Of a DNA stretch of 32,662 nt, positions 1 through 7,439 are shown piece by piece; position 1 is the stretch's first letter; every line of letters starts with the position of its first letter. The notes beneath the pieces were generated by a model, which ran no database searches, was not told the origin of the DNA, and saw nothing but the letters and a program-made list of their open reading frames with translations. The stretch is from positions 1 through 32,662 of the forward strand of contig URCY01000015.1 in assembly GCA_900546415.1 (NCBI GenBank), written 5' to 3'. Made by a program: the position numbers and the translations under genes. The DNA is from an uncultured Eubacteriales bacterium (GTDB taxonomy: Bacteria > Bacillota > Clostridia > Oscillospirales > Oscillospiraceae).

Positions 1-126
1 GGATTTTGTTCCAGATTGAGGTTTGGAAATCGCAGGAATCCTTTACGTATTTCAAAATTTTCAAACCGAAAAGTTGGGGCAAAGGACCCGCTGAGCGCCG
101 CAGGCGATTGATCCAGAGGTTCTTTA
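1..126 (-). repeat. Dispersed repeat family A, copy 1 (about 125 bp)
   Basis: Read on the minus strand, this matches the copies at 28562-28686 and 32586-32662. Shared blocks are AGAACCTCTG near one end, a GCGGCGCTCAGCGGGTC core, CGGTTTGAAAAT and CCTGCGATTTCCAAACCTCA. This copy is in the opposite orientation to the other two and is cut by the window start. It holds no gene. It could be a non-autonomous mobile element or a solo IS end; no transposase is present. Confidence 0.85.
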
Positions 127-188
127 ACAATTTTGGTATGCTTCGACGGAGCGCCGTGCGAGACACTCCGCCAAAGCAGGGACTTCAA

Positions 189-1496
189 TTATTTTTCGCC
201 GTTTGCCGCGTTCATAAATCTGCGCTGATATGTGATGATCTGGGGTGCCGAAGTATTCTGTGCCAGATAGGCCGGGTCGGTCGTAATCACAATGCGATCG
301 GTCATGTCGCGGAATTCCTCCTCGGCCATGAGCTTGTCGAGCTCGGGGTACATTCTCGAACCCTCGATGGAGCAGATGATGAGGCGGGTGTCCTCAAGAT
401 TGCAGTTGCGCAGCATCCGCAGATTGTGACGGACACCGTCCAGCCCGTCAAAGCCCTCGGGATCGTTGATCTTCCGGTAGGCAACGGTCTCTCGTGCAAT
501 GCGCTCCACCTGGAGCAGATCCATATCCTGATCTTTGCTGGAGAGGAAGTCCCATTTCAGCATGAAAGCGCGAAGATCCTTCAGGAATCGCTCATCATAG
601 GTCTTCTGGTAGGCCGTCAGCAGACCGTTGATGTAGCTGGTCACGCCGTAACGCTGACGCACGAAGCTGTTGATGAAATACGGCTTCGCCTGAAGCGCCA
701 TGCCCGTCTGCCACGGCTCGAACATCAGCGTGTAGTTGACGCGGAAGCCGTTTTCCTGCAGGCGCAGAGCCAGATTGTGCCCGTGCAGATAGTCCGCCGT
801 TGCGGCCTGATTCCAGCGGGTGGAGAGCTTTTGGTCCCCCGTCAGGAGCTGGCCGACGTTGCTCGCGTTGACCGGGCCGGTATGCGGCACCTTGATGACC
901 ATGCGGTATTCCGAGAACATCTCTCTGAACTTCTGCGCTTCTTCAAGGATTGCGCTGAAATCAGCGAAGGGATTGTTCAGCTCGACGCTGATGTCGCAGC
1001 CGGGACCGAGCAGATCGGCGATGTCCTTCATGACCTCGTCGCGCGTGTGATACTTGTGGCCGACGTTTGCCTCGGGATTGTTGATAAACAGGTCGTAGAT
1101 GATGCCGGGATTGCAGGTCAGGTTGCCGATGAGATCCTTGATGGGCGCGATTTCATAGGGATTGGCCGAATCGGCGGAGTAGATAAACTTGGTCGGGCGC
1201 TTTTCGCCGTTCTTGTCATAGGAAATGTTGCGCTTGAGGTCGATGTTGAGCAGCCCGTCCGGTGCAAGCTCGTAACGGATCTCGAAGCCCGCCGGGGTCT
1301 CGTTCTCGGCCACGGGGAAGGTTCTCAGCACATCGCGGAAGCGCTCGGTCACGCCGATATGACGCACGCAGGTGCGCAGGAGGGAAAATTCGTCCTGCGA
1401 AAGTTCCTTATGCAGCGCGCGACGGACGAAGCTCTCGTCGCCGGGCACCACCGTTGTGTTCTTTTCCAGCAGAGAGGCCAGCGTGTAATGGATCAT
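189..1496 (-). CDS. Transaldolase / fructose-6-phosphate-aldolase-like protein with long N-terminal extension
   Basis: This is a 435-aa protein whose central part looks like a class I aldolase barrel of the transaldolase/FSA family. Near residues 103-130 a strand rich in Asp and Asn leads into TCNP, comparable to the TTNP motif of transaldolases. IKVPHT places a likely Schiff-base lysine at residue 202, and NYTLMF at 254-259 is followed by a helix and FINSFV, as in FSA. About 100 residues precede the barrel and more than 100 follow, so it is much longer than FSA (about 220 aa). The start codon overlaps the deoC stop by ATGA, so the two are translationally coupled and it is the last gene of the nucleoside operon. 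A role in handling triose or acetaldehyde products of deoxyribose breakdown is inference. Family assignment is fairly sure; the substrate is unknown. Confidence 0.72.
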   Translation of the reverse strand: MIHYTLASLLEKNTTVVPGDESFVRRALHKELSQDEFSLLRTCVRHIGVTERFRDVLRTFPVAENETPAGFEIRYELAPDGLLNIDLKRNISYDKNGEKRPTKFIYSADSANPYEIAPIKDLIGNLTCNPGIIYDLFINNPEANVGHKYHTRDEVMKDIADLLGPGCDISVELNNPFADFSAILEEAQKFREMFSEYRMVIKVPHTGPVNASNVGQLLTGDQKLSTRWNQAATADYLHGHNLALRLQENGFRVNYTLMFEPWQTGMALQAKPYFINSFVRQRYGVTSYINGLLTAYQKTYDERFLKDLRAFMLKWDFLSSKDQDMDLLQVERIARETVAYRKINDPEGFDGLDGVRHNLRMLRNCNLEDTRLIICSIEGSRMYPELDKLMAEEEFRDMTDRIVITTDPAYLAQNTSAPQIITYQRRFMNAANGEK

Positions 1497-2200
1497 TTGC
1501 CCTCACCGTCCCCCTCGCGCGCCTCGAGATAGGCAGCATACTGTTCGACGAGCTTGCCGGCGCTGCGCGTTCCGCAGAGCGCAACGTCGAGGTTCTCGAT
1601 CATGTAGAGCACCGCAGCCAGCGTGAAGGTTCTCGGAACGCCGGAGACCTTAATCCGGGTATTACCGGAAAGATTCCGATGCATGATCTCCACCTGCGCG
1701 TCCGTCGGGAAGGCCTGCGAGCCGGTCGCAGTCTTCACGTAGGTAACACCGCATTCGCAGGCAAGGCGCGTCAGCTTCGCAATTTCCTCGTCGGTCAGGA
1801 AGCCGACCTCAAAGATCAGCTTCGTGTCGCAGCCTGCGCCGCAGATGCGCACAAACTCGGAGACCTCATGGCGAACCAGCTCCCAGTCACCGTCCTTGAC
1901 CGCGCCGATGTTGACGACCATGTCGCAAGCGGTGCAGCCGAGGTCGACCATTTCCTGCAGCTCATGCAGCTTGGAGGAGGTGGACATGGCGCCGTAGGGG
2001 AAGCCGATAACGGCACTCGGGCCGACGTCGCTCCCCTTGAGCTGCTCGATGACGAGCTGGCCCCAGCAGGAGTTTACGTTGACGGCATTGAGATGGTATT
2101 TCTTGGCGATCTCGCAGGCCTCGAGAATATCCTTCTTCTGAAGATTCGGCGAAAGATAAGCAAGATCCAGATGCTTTGCAAATTCACGAACAGTTAGCAT
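1493..2200 (-). CDS. deoC: Deoxyribose-phosphate aldolase
   Basis: DeoC cleaves 2-deoxy-D-ribose-5-phosphate to glyceraldehyde-3-phosphate and acetaldehyde in the cytoplasm. At 235 aa it has normal length. The family signatures are present: DMVVNIGAVK with Asp93, YVKTATG with the Schiff-base Lys156, and KVSGVPR with the second active-site lysine, Lys184. The usual sequence at the last site is KxAGGIR, so SGVPR is a mild divergence. It follows the VOC gene after a 54-nt gap holding a hairpin, and overlaps the next gene by 4 nt. In this operon it would process deoxyribose-1-phosphate released by the phosphorylase, but the phosphopentomutase needed to make the 5-phosphate is not in the window. 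Confidence 0.93.
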   Translation of the reverse strand: MLTVREFAKHLDLAYLSPNLQKKDILEACEIAKKYHLNAVNVNSCWGQLVIEQLKGSDVGPSAVIGFPYGAMSTSSKLHELQEMVDLGCTACDMVVNIGAVKDGDWELVRHEVSEFVRICGAGCDTKLIFEVGFLTDEEIAKLTRLACECGVTYVKTATGSQAFPTDAQVEIMHRNLSGNTRIKVSGVPRTFTLAAVLYMIENLDVALCGTRSAGKLVEQYAAYLEAREGDGEGK

Positions 2201-2226
2201 AACAATATTTCTCCTTCCACGATTGT

Positions 2227-2249
2227 GGCTTGAAGCGGAGCTTCAAGCC
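2227..2249 (-). other. Intercistronic hairpin between VOC gene and deoC
   Basis: A perfect 9-bp stem (GGCTTGAAG / CTTCAAGCC) with a 5-nt loop fills most of the gap between the two genes. No T-run follows on the minus strand, so it looks like an mRNA processing or stabilising hairpin rather than a terminator. Confidence 0.5.
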
Positions 2250-2254
2250 GGTGT

Positions 2255-2671
2255 TCACGAAAAAATTTCCCAGACGTAATTTTCGCAATCGGTAAAATAG
2301 CATGCACGGAAGCCGAACGGGTAGGTTTCCGGTGCCTTCAGGCATTTTGCCCCCCGAGCAATCAGCAGCTCGGCAAGCTCATCCACATTTTTGTGCTCCG
2401 CAACACGGATGGCAATCATAAAGCAGCTGCCGGTGCCGTGCAAGAAGTCCTCTCCGAGGATCTCGTTGATCCCATCGCGGCTCCAGAGCGTCAGCTCCGT
2501 GCCGCAGAAGCGGAACATGGCATAGTCCCCGTGCGTCGGACCGCGGCGGAGGAACGTGCATTCCATGCCGAACACCTCGGTATAGAACTTGACGGCGCGG
2601 TCAAAATCCTTCACGAACAGGCAGATGTCGTTCATTTTTAACAGCTGCTGCAGCTTTTCTTTTTCGTTCAT
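2255..2671 (-). CDS. VOC (glyoxalase/dioxygenase-fold) family protein
   Basis: A 138-aa cytoplasmic protein with one vicinal-oxygen-chelate unit pair. The N-terminal half has the typical strand-helix pattern (ICLFVKDFDRAVKFYTEVFG, residues about 16-35) and the C-terminal half has the late GFRACYFTDCENYVWEIF strands. Members include glyoxalase I, fosfomycin resistance proteins, dioxygenases and many proteins of unknown reaction, so no substrate can be given. It starts on an ATGA overlap with the upstream purine nucleoside phosphorylase and precedes deoC, so it is translated as part of the nucleoside salvage operon. A role in disposing of a reactive aldehyde by-product is possible but speculative. 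Confidence 0.75.
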   Translation of the reverse strand: MNEKEKLQQLLKMNDICLFVKDFDRAVKFYTEVFGMECTFLRRGPTHGDYAMFRFCGTELTLWSRDGINEILGEDFLHGTGSCFMIAIRVAEHKNVDELAELLIARGAKCLKAPETYPFGFRACYFTDCENYVWEIFS

Positions 2672-3483
2672 AGTAACTTCACTGCTGCCGAAAGCAGCCC
2701 AATAAATTTTTCCTTGACAATGTCGGCGGTCTCGAGCACCTCTTCACTCGTCAGCGGCTGGTTGAGAATGCCGGCAGCCATATTTGAAATACAGCTCACC
2801 GCCGCGACCTGAAGCCCGCAATGGTTTGCGACGATGACCTCGGGAACGGTCGACATGCCGACCGCACTTGCGCCCATTGCGCGCAGCATTCGGATCTCCG
2901 CCGGTGTCTCATAGCTCGGGCCGGTAAAGGCGCAGTAGACGCCGCGCTTGAGCGCGATGCCAAGCTCGTCAGCCGCCTGCCCGATGCATTTGCGCATTTC
3001 CTTGCTGTAGGCCTCCGTCATATCGGGGAAGCGGACGCCAAAGGCATCCTCGTTCGGCCCGATGAGGGGATTGTAGCCGAGCAGATTGATGTGATCCTCA
3101 ATGAGCATCAGGTCGCCGGGCACGAAGGACGTGTCGATGCCGCCGCTGGAGTTCGTAACGAGCAGCTTGCGCACGCCGAGCTCCTTCATCACGCGGATGG
3201 GATAGGTGATCTGCTGCATGGAGTAGCCCTCGAAATAATGCAGACGTCCCTGCATACAAAGCACATCCTTGCCGCAGATCGAGCCAATCAGCAGGCGGCC
3301 GTTGTGCCCCGGCGCGGTCGAAACGGAGAAGTGCGGGATCTCGCTGTAGGGAATCGTGGTGACCTGCTCCATCATCTCGGCGATGCCGCCGAGACCGGAA
3401 CCGAGGATCAGCGCGATCTGAGGGCGTTTATCCGTCCTTGAGCAGATCAGCTCGACGGACTCTTTTACGTTCTGAAGTAACAT
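2668..3483 (-). CDS. Purine nucleoside phosphorylase, trimeric class (inosine/guanosine type)
   Basis: The enzyme phosphorolyses purine (deoxy)nucleosides to base and (deoxy)ribose-1-phosphate. At 271 aa it matches the PNP/MTAP family. Visible motifs are ILGSGLGG at the N-terminus, GHNG in the phosphate loop, GRLHYFEGY, TNSSGG in place of the more usual TNAAGG, GPSYETPAEIRMLRAMGA, GMSTVPE and the purine-binding ISNMAAG. The start has AGGAGAAA just upstream, and the stop codon of the permease remnant lies inside that ribosome site. The gene overlaps the VOC gene by 4 nt. Context (BMP transporter upstream, deoC downstream) fits salvage of imported deoxynucleosides. B. subtilis names such as punA or pupG cannot be chosen from sequence alone. 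Confidence 0.93.
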   Translation of the reverse strand: MLLQNVKESVELICSRTDKRPQIALILGSGLGGIAEMMEQVTTIPYSEIPHFSVSTAPGHNGRLLIGSICGKDVLCMQGRLHYFEGYSMQQITYPIRVMKELGVRKLLVTNSSGGIDTSFVPGDLMLIEDHINLLGYNPLIGPNEDAFGVRFPDMTEAYSKEMRKCIGQAADELGIALKRGVYCAFTGPSYETPAEIRMLRAMGASAVGMSTVPEVIVANHCGLQVAAVSCISNMAAGILNQPLTSEEVLETADIVKEKFIGLLSAAVKLL

Positions 3484-3492
3484 AGCTTTCTC

Positions 3493-3883
3493 CTATTCTT
3501 CGTTCGAGTTGATTCCCAAGAACTGGGGCGCTCTGACCCGCTCACCGGCAATGGTGAAGCAGCCCGAGAAAGCCCGGCAGGGCGGTCAGCTTGGGCGCGA
3601 TCATGGCAGCGACCATCGCCCCGGCGTAAAGCTGACCCTCTGTTCCGATGTTGATCATGCCGGCCTTCACGCCGATGATATAGGCAAGACCCATAAACAT
3701 CAGCGGAAGCGCCTGCGTGAGGGACGTCACAATGGCATTTTTGCTGCCGAGGCCGCCCTTCAAAATGGCGGCATAGACCGCAAACGGGTCGTATCCGCAC
3801 AGAAGAAACAAAAGCCCGCCGGTCAGAAGTGCCAGCACGATCGCGAGGCAATAGTTTGTTGCTTTTTTCTTCGCTCCGCTCAT
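3493..3883 (-). pseudogene. Nucleoside ABC permease remnant: start of permease 1 fused to tail of permease 2
   Basis: An open frame of 113 codons (3542-3883) matches only the first third of a YufP/NupP-type permease. It has TM1, the GYDPFAVYAAIL segment and GVKAGMINIGTEGQL, and aligns with the intact permease at 16812-17921 (GRSPF..., FWNVGAEGQL). It then runs into a stop after LGLLHHCR. Immediately downstream, in another frame, 3493-3544 encodes ERVRAPQFLGINSNEE and a TAG stop. That tail resembles the end of the second permease at 18928 (PPAGLGIPYFREER), and its stop sits inside the ribosome site of the phosphorylase gene. The simplest reading is one deletion from early permease 1 to the last codons of permease 2. 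The start overlaps the ATPase stop by ATGA. A functional short membrane protein cannot be excluded. Confidence 0.8.
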
Positions 3884-5397
3884 GCTTCCTCACTCCCTTC
3901 CTTTCCGCCGACCATCAGAAGGCCAATTGACTGCATGGTGTACGACCCGGCGGGGCGGCAGGTGCTCAGTCTGCCGTGATACATCACGCCCACTGTGTCG
4001 CTGTGCGCGAGCACCTCCTGCAGGTCGGAGGAGACCAGCAGAACCGCGTTCCCCTTCTCGCTGTAGGCGTGCAGCAATTGATAGAAATACTCGCTGGCGC
4101 CGATGTCGACACCGCGCGTGAGCTGCGAGCAGATCATCACCTTCGGCGCAGCCTCGAACACGCGCGCGATGACGACCTTCTGCTGATTGCCGCCGGAAAG
4201 CTGGCGGATTGTGCTCTTGCTGCCCGCAGCCTTGATGTGGTATTTCTCCAAGCGCTCCTTCGCGGTCTTTTGGATTTTTCCGTGGCGCAGAAGGCCGCGC
4301 CTGCAGAAATCCTTCGTATCCTCGTAGCCGAGGATCAGGTTTTCCTCGATCGTCATATCCTCGGCGACCGCATATTTCAGCCGATCCTCAGGAATATGTC
4401 CGACGCCGCTGCGGAGGAACGATTTTGCGTTGCCGCAGAGCGGCTCGCCGTCGAGCAGAAGCTCCATGGAGTCCGGCTTCAGGTTGCCCGTCAGAATCTT
4501 CACAAGCTCGCTCTGGCCGTTGCCCTCGACACCGGCGATGCCGAGAATCTCTCCGGCGTGAATGTCCAGACAGACATTGTCCAAAAGCTTCTGCTTTTTA
4601 ACCGAGTAGTTCAGATCCCGAAGACGAAGCCGAACCTCGTCAGACTGCTTCCCCGAGCGCCGGACGGGCTGCACAAGCGCACGTCCGACCATATATTCTG
4701 CCAGTTGATCAGCGGAGATCTCCTGCATTTGCCCCGACTCCACATGTCCGGTCACCACACCGTTGCGCATGATCGTGATGCGATCGGCAATCTGCAGCAC
4801 CTCGTAGAGCTTGTGCGTGATGATCACGCAGCTTTTGCCCTGCGCCTTCAGCCCCCGAAGCACCTCAAAGAGCCGATCCACCTCGATCGGAGAGAGAACT
4901 GCGGTCGGCTCGTCAAGAATCAGGGTGGAAGCGCCACGGAAGAGCAGCTTCAGGATCTCGACCTGCTGCATTTCGCCGATAGGCAGCGTGCTCACTTTCT
5001 TATCCGGCTGCACCGTGAAGGAAAAGCGCTCGATCATCTCCGCCACGATCTTTGCCGCAGCCTTATAGTCCACTGCGGCGGCCGTGCCCGGCTCGGCGCC
5101 GACGATCACGTTCTCCGTGACCGTCAGCGCACCGGCCAGCATGAAATGCTGGTGCACCATTCCGATGCCCGCCGCAATCGCGTCGCTCGGCTTGTGGAAG
5201 GACTGTGTCCTTCCGTCAAGCTCGATCGTTCCGGCGTCCGGCTGGGTCATGCCGTAGAGCACCTTCATGAGTGTGGATTTTCCAGCGCCGTTTTCACCAA
5301 GCAACGCGTGGATCTCGCCCGGGTGCAGGGTAAACGACACATCGTCCAACGCTTTAACGCTGGGATATGTCTTTACGATATGCTTCATTTCAATCAT
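3880..5397 (-). CDS. Nucleoside/simple-sugar ABC transporter ATP-binding protein, two-domain
   Basis: A 505-aa cytoplasmic subunit with two fused nucleotide-binding domains, as in RbsA and the BMP-linked YufO/NupO group. Domain 1 has Walker A GENGAGKST (about residues 34-42), a Q-loop near MVHQHFM and Walker B LILDEPTAVL. Domain 2 has the degenerate P-loop GVEGNGQSEL usual for this group, signature LSGGNQQKVVIAR and a weakened Walker B (CSQLTRGVDIGA, where QPTRGLD is common). GGAGG lies 9 nt before the ATG. It sits 61 nt after the lipoprotein gene and overlaps the permease remnant. With both permeases missing it has no cognate membrane partner in its own operon. The reading frame is intact, suggesting either recent loss or continued use with other permeases. 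Confidence 0.92.
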   Translation of the reverse strand: MIEMKHIVKTYPSVKALDDVSFTLHPGEIHALLGENGAGKSTLMKVLYGMTQPDAGTIELDGRTQSFHKPSDAIAAGIGMVHQHFMLAGALTVTENVIVGAEPGTAAAVDYKAAAKIVAEMIERFSFTVQPDKKVSTLPIGEMQQVEILKLLFRGASTLILDEPTAVLSPIEVDRLFEVLRGLKAQGKSCVIITHKLYEVLQIADRITIMRNGVVTGHVESGQMQEISADQLAEYMVGRALVQPVRRSGKQSDEVRLRLRDLNYSVKKQKLLDNVCLDIHAGEILGIAGVEGNGQSELVKILTGNLKPDSMELLLDGEPLCGNAKSFLRSGVGHIPEDRLKYAVAEDMTIEENLILGYEDTKDFCRRGLLRHGKIQKTAKERLEKYHIKAAGSKSTIRQLSGGNQQKVVIARVFEAAPKVMICSQLTRGVDIGASEYFYQLLHAYSEKGNAVLLVSSDLQEVLAHSDTVGVMYHGRLSTCRPAGSYTMQSIGLLMVGGKEGSEEA

Positions 5398-5458
5398 AAA
5401 TTGTTTCCTCCAGCGTCGACCATTCAGAATTTCTTTCGCCTACGCGAAGTGTATTTCA

Positions 5459-6571
5459 TTATTTCGTGTACCTGAAATTGGAATGCTCGGCGACCCAGCT
5501 CTCCAGCTCGTCCTCGCTGGTCGGGAGAGTCAGCGTGCCGTCCTTGACCGCGTCGCGCACAGCGGCGACCGCGTCCTTGACGTCCTGCGGGATCTCAAGG
5601 TTGCTTCCGTCATAAACAATGTCAAAATAACCGGTGCTGATGCTCACTTCCATAACGCCGCCCTTCCAGGTGCCGTCGATAAGCTGCTTGCAGATGTCGA
5701 CCACGGCGCCGCCGAGGTTCTCCGTGCAGGAGCCGATGATGACGTCCGGCGCAATCGGGTTCTGGTTCGTTGCAACGCCGATCGAATACAGGTTGGATTC
5801 CTCAGCCTGATTGAACACGCCGAGAGAGGAGCCGCCGTTGAGGTTCATGATGATGTCCGCGCCGTTGTCATACATCATCTTCGCTGATTCCTTCGCCGTT
5901 GCAGGGTCTGCAAAGCTGCCGACGATGCCGACCTGAACGACCGTCTCGGGATTTGCCAGCATGGCACCGGCCTTGTAGCCGAGCGCGCCGCTCTGGAACA
6001 GCTCGGAGTCAACGCCCAGAGAGATGCCGACGTTGGCCTCGGGGTTCGCGTTCTGCAGAGCCGGGTGGGTGGTCATGATGCCGGCCAGATAGCCGCCGAG
6101 GAACGGATAGTCACGGAAGTCCTTAACGATGCTCATCACGTTTTCACAGTCGACCATGGTATCGATGATCGAGAACTTCTGGTCGGGGTACTTCGGAGCC
6201 AGTTCCTCCAGAGCAGATTCGGCTTCGGAGGCGTTGAGCATGATGAGGTCATAGGAGCCGTCCTCGGCATACTGCGTGATGTAGGAGGCGTAGTCCGAGG
6301 CGGACTGCGGCTCGGAATAGTCAAACTCAATGCCGTAGAGCTTCTGCGCTTCAAGCAGGCCGTTATAGGCAAGGTCGTTGAAGTTCTGGTCGCCGAGGCC
6401 GCCCGTGCCGACGATCAGGCCGATCTTGACGGTCTTTTCACCGCTTTCCGACTGCGTTCCGGTCTGGGTTGCCGGATCAGTCTCGATTTTCTTGGTGCCG
6501 CATCCGGCAAGCAGAGTGCACACCAGCGTGAGTGCAAGAAGCAGTGCTAAAACGTGTTTCATGGTTTTCAT
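5459..6571 (-). CDS. BMP-family substrate-binding lipoprotein of a nucleoside ABC transporter
   Basis: An extracytoplasmic, lipid-anchored binding protein of about 371 aa. It has a short signal peptide (MKTMKHVLALLLALTLVCTL) and lipobox LLAGC, a Thr/Gln/Ser-rich linker, then a BMP domain with KIGLIVGTGGLGDQNFND, typical of Med/BmpA/PnrA-type nucleoside-binding proteins. The chosen start is the ATG at 6571-6569, because GGAGG lies 8 nt upstream at 6580-6584; an in-frame TTG at 6586 lies upstream of that site. It is the first gene of the operon, with a good promoter about 50 nt upstream. Purine nucleosides as ligand are inferred from family and neighbours. Confidence 0.92.
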   Translation of the reverse strand: MKTMKHVLALLLALTLVCTLLAGCGTKKIETDPATQTGTQSESGEKTVKIGLIVGTGGLGDQNFNDLAYNGLLEAQKLYGIEFDYSEPQSASDYASYITQYAEDGSYDLIMLNASEAESALEELAPKYPDQKFSIIDTMVDCENVMSIVKDFRDYPFLGGYLAGIMTTHPALQNANPEANVGISLGVDSELFQSGALGYKAGAMLANPETVVQVGIVGSFADPATAKESAKMMYDNGADIIMNLNGGSSLGVFNQAEESNLYSIGVATNQNPIAPDVIIGSCTENLGGAVVDICKQLIDGTWKGGVMEVSISTGYFDIVYDGSNLEIPQDVKDAVAAVRDAVKDGTLTLPTSEDELESWVAEHSNFRYTK

Positions 6572-6622
6572 TTTGTGACCCTCCAATCAAAATTTGGGCA
6601 AGTGCCTCGCCCTTGTGTTCTA

Positions 6623-6651
6623 ATTATCACACAAAAATGTTATAATGTCAA
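6623..6651 (-). promoter_or_regulatory. Sigma-A-type promoter of the nucleoside salvage operon
   Basis: TTGACA at 6651-6646 and GATAAT at 6628-6623 are separated by exactly 17 nt on the minus strand, about 50 nt before the lipoprotein start. A TGTT-N8-AACA inverted repeat overlaps the -35 box, and TTGTGTT/AACACAA arms at 6613-6619 and 6650-6656 bracket the promoter. These are possible operator halves. Confidence 0.75.
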
Positions 6652-6911
6652 CACAAAATGGCGTGTGTTTGGGAATTTTCTGTTTTAGCCAACGTATAGC
6701 TGTCATTTTTGTTAAATATGCAACATTTATGTGTTCGGCACTGCAATTTACGGGATTTTTCCCCCAGGCCTCTTCCGTGCCCTTCCGGATCCCGGATTAT
6801 GCCCCGCATTGTGCTGACGTTCCAAAATGCGCGCCGACGCACTGGTTGTGCTAATAAATGTCTGAACGCAAACAAAATGGAGCTGTAGCAAAATACAGCC
6901 CCTAAAAAAGA

Positions 6912-6966
6912 AAAAGCCTTGGTGCTGTAGCAGTAAAAACTGCAAAAAACAGTCGCCAAGGCTTTT
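6912..6966 (-). terminator. Terminator-like long-loop hairpin
   Basis: An 11-bp perfect stem (AAAAGCCTTGG / CCAAGGCTTTT) encloses 33 nt with its own small GCAGT/ACTGC stem. On the minus strand the right arm is followed by a long T-rich tail. It could end read-through transcripts from queH, whose stop lies about 600 nt upstream, or be a remnant of a mobile element. Confidence 0.5.
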
Positions 6967-6982
6967 CCTTGTAGCAAGAAAA

Positions 6983-7001
6983 CCACCGGCAGTGCCGGTG
7001 G
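6983..7001. repeat. 19-nt perfect palindrome
   Basis: CCACCGGCA-G-TGCCGGTGG is a perfect odd palindrome 16 nt beyond the preceding hairpin. It is possibly a REP-like site or part of a bipartite terminator. No function is assigned. Confidence 0.55.
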
Positions 7002-7138
7002 CTCCAAAAGGTTTTGCGGGAAAACGGAACGATTTCCGGAACAAAACGTTTGAAAAACGATGCGGGGCGACACCGCGCAAAAAATAACCGCATAAAACAA
7101 AAAACGTCTGTTTTCCAAATAAAAACGCTCCAAATTTG

Positions 7139-7388
7139 TGTCATTGCGAGGAGCGCAGCGACGCGGCAATCTTTAAGCCGAAGGTATGGCATCTCGGAAC
7201 GAAACGCGGGAGCACGAAACAAGAAGAAATCCCTATCACAAAAAATGGGATTCGTCGCTTCATTCCGCTTTCTCTCTCTTTATTCCAAGGTCCTGTTTCG
7301 TTTCGCGCAACCATATTTCGTTTCGGAATGACAAATCGCATCGTTAAAGATTGCCGCGTCGGGCGCACACGCCCTCCTCGCAATGACA
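7139..7388. repeat. Family B MITE-like element, complete copy 1 (250 bp)
   Basis: Ends are imperfect terminal inverted repeats of about 40 nt: TGTCATTGCGAGGAGCGCAG at the left and its counterpart ending CCTCCTCGCAATGACA at the right, each next to an inner GCGGCAATCTTTA / TAAAGATTGCCGC block. The interior can also fold back (GGAACGAAAC with GTTTCGTTTC). It is close in length and sequence to 28270-28521. There is no transposase, and open frames inside are by-products of the repeat. It looks like a non-autonomous element. Confidence 0.82.
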
Positions 7389-7390
7389 GA

Positions 7391-7425
7391 AAACTGGCAG
7401 ATTTTATGAAAAAACCTGCCAGTTT
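7391..7425. terminator. Hairpin flanking the family B element
   Basis: AAACTGGCAG / CTGCCAGTTT forms a 10-bp stem around an A/T-rich loop, just outside the right end of the element. Hairpins of the same design flank the other family B copies at 10923-10956 and 28525-28557. Confidence 0.5.
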
Positions 7426-7439
7426 CTAAATCGGAATGC

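Larger units (their letters stand above)
6660..7138. other. Gene-free spacer with hairpins
   Basis: No credible gene is seen on either strand. Short open frames here lack ribosome sites and lie in low-complexity or palindromic DNA. The stretch contains the terminator-like inverted repeat at 6912-6966, the palindrome at 6983-7001 and otherwise unassigned sequence, up to the family B repeat at 7139. Confidence 0.6.

Noticed and set aside
3976..5475. 499-codon plus-strand frame over the first ABC ATPase
   Set aside because: Antisense shadow of an unmistakable ATPase with all motifs; no ribosome site or family match.
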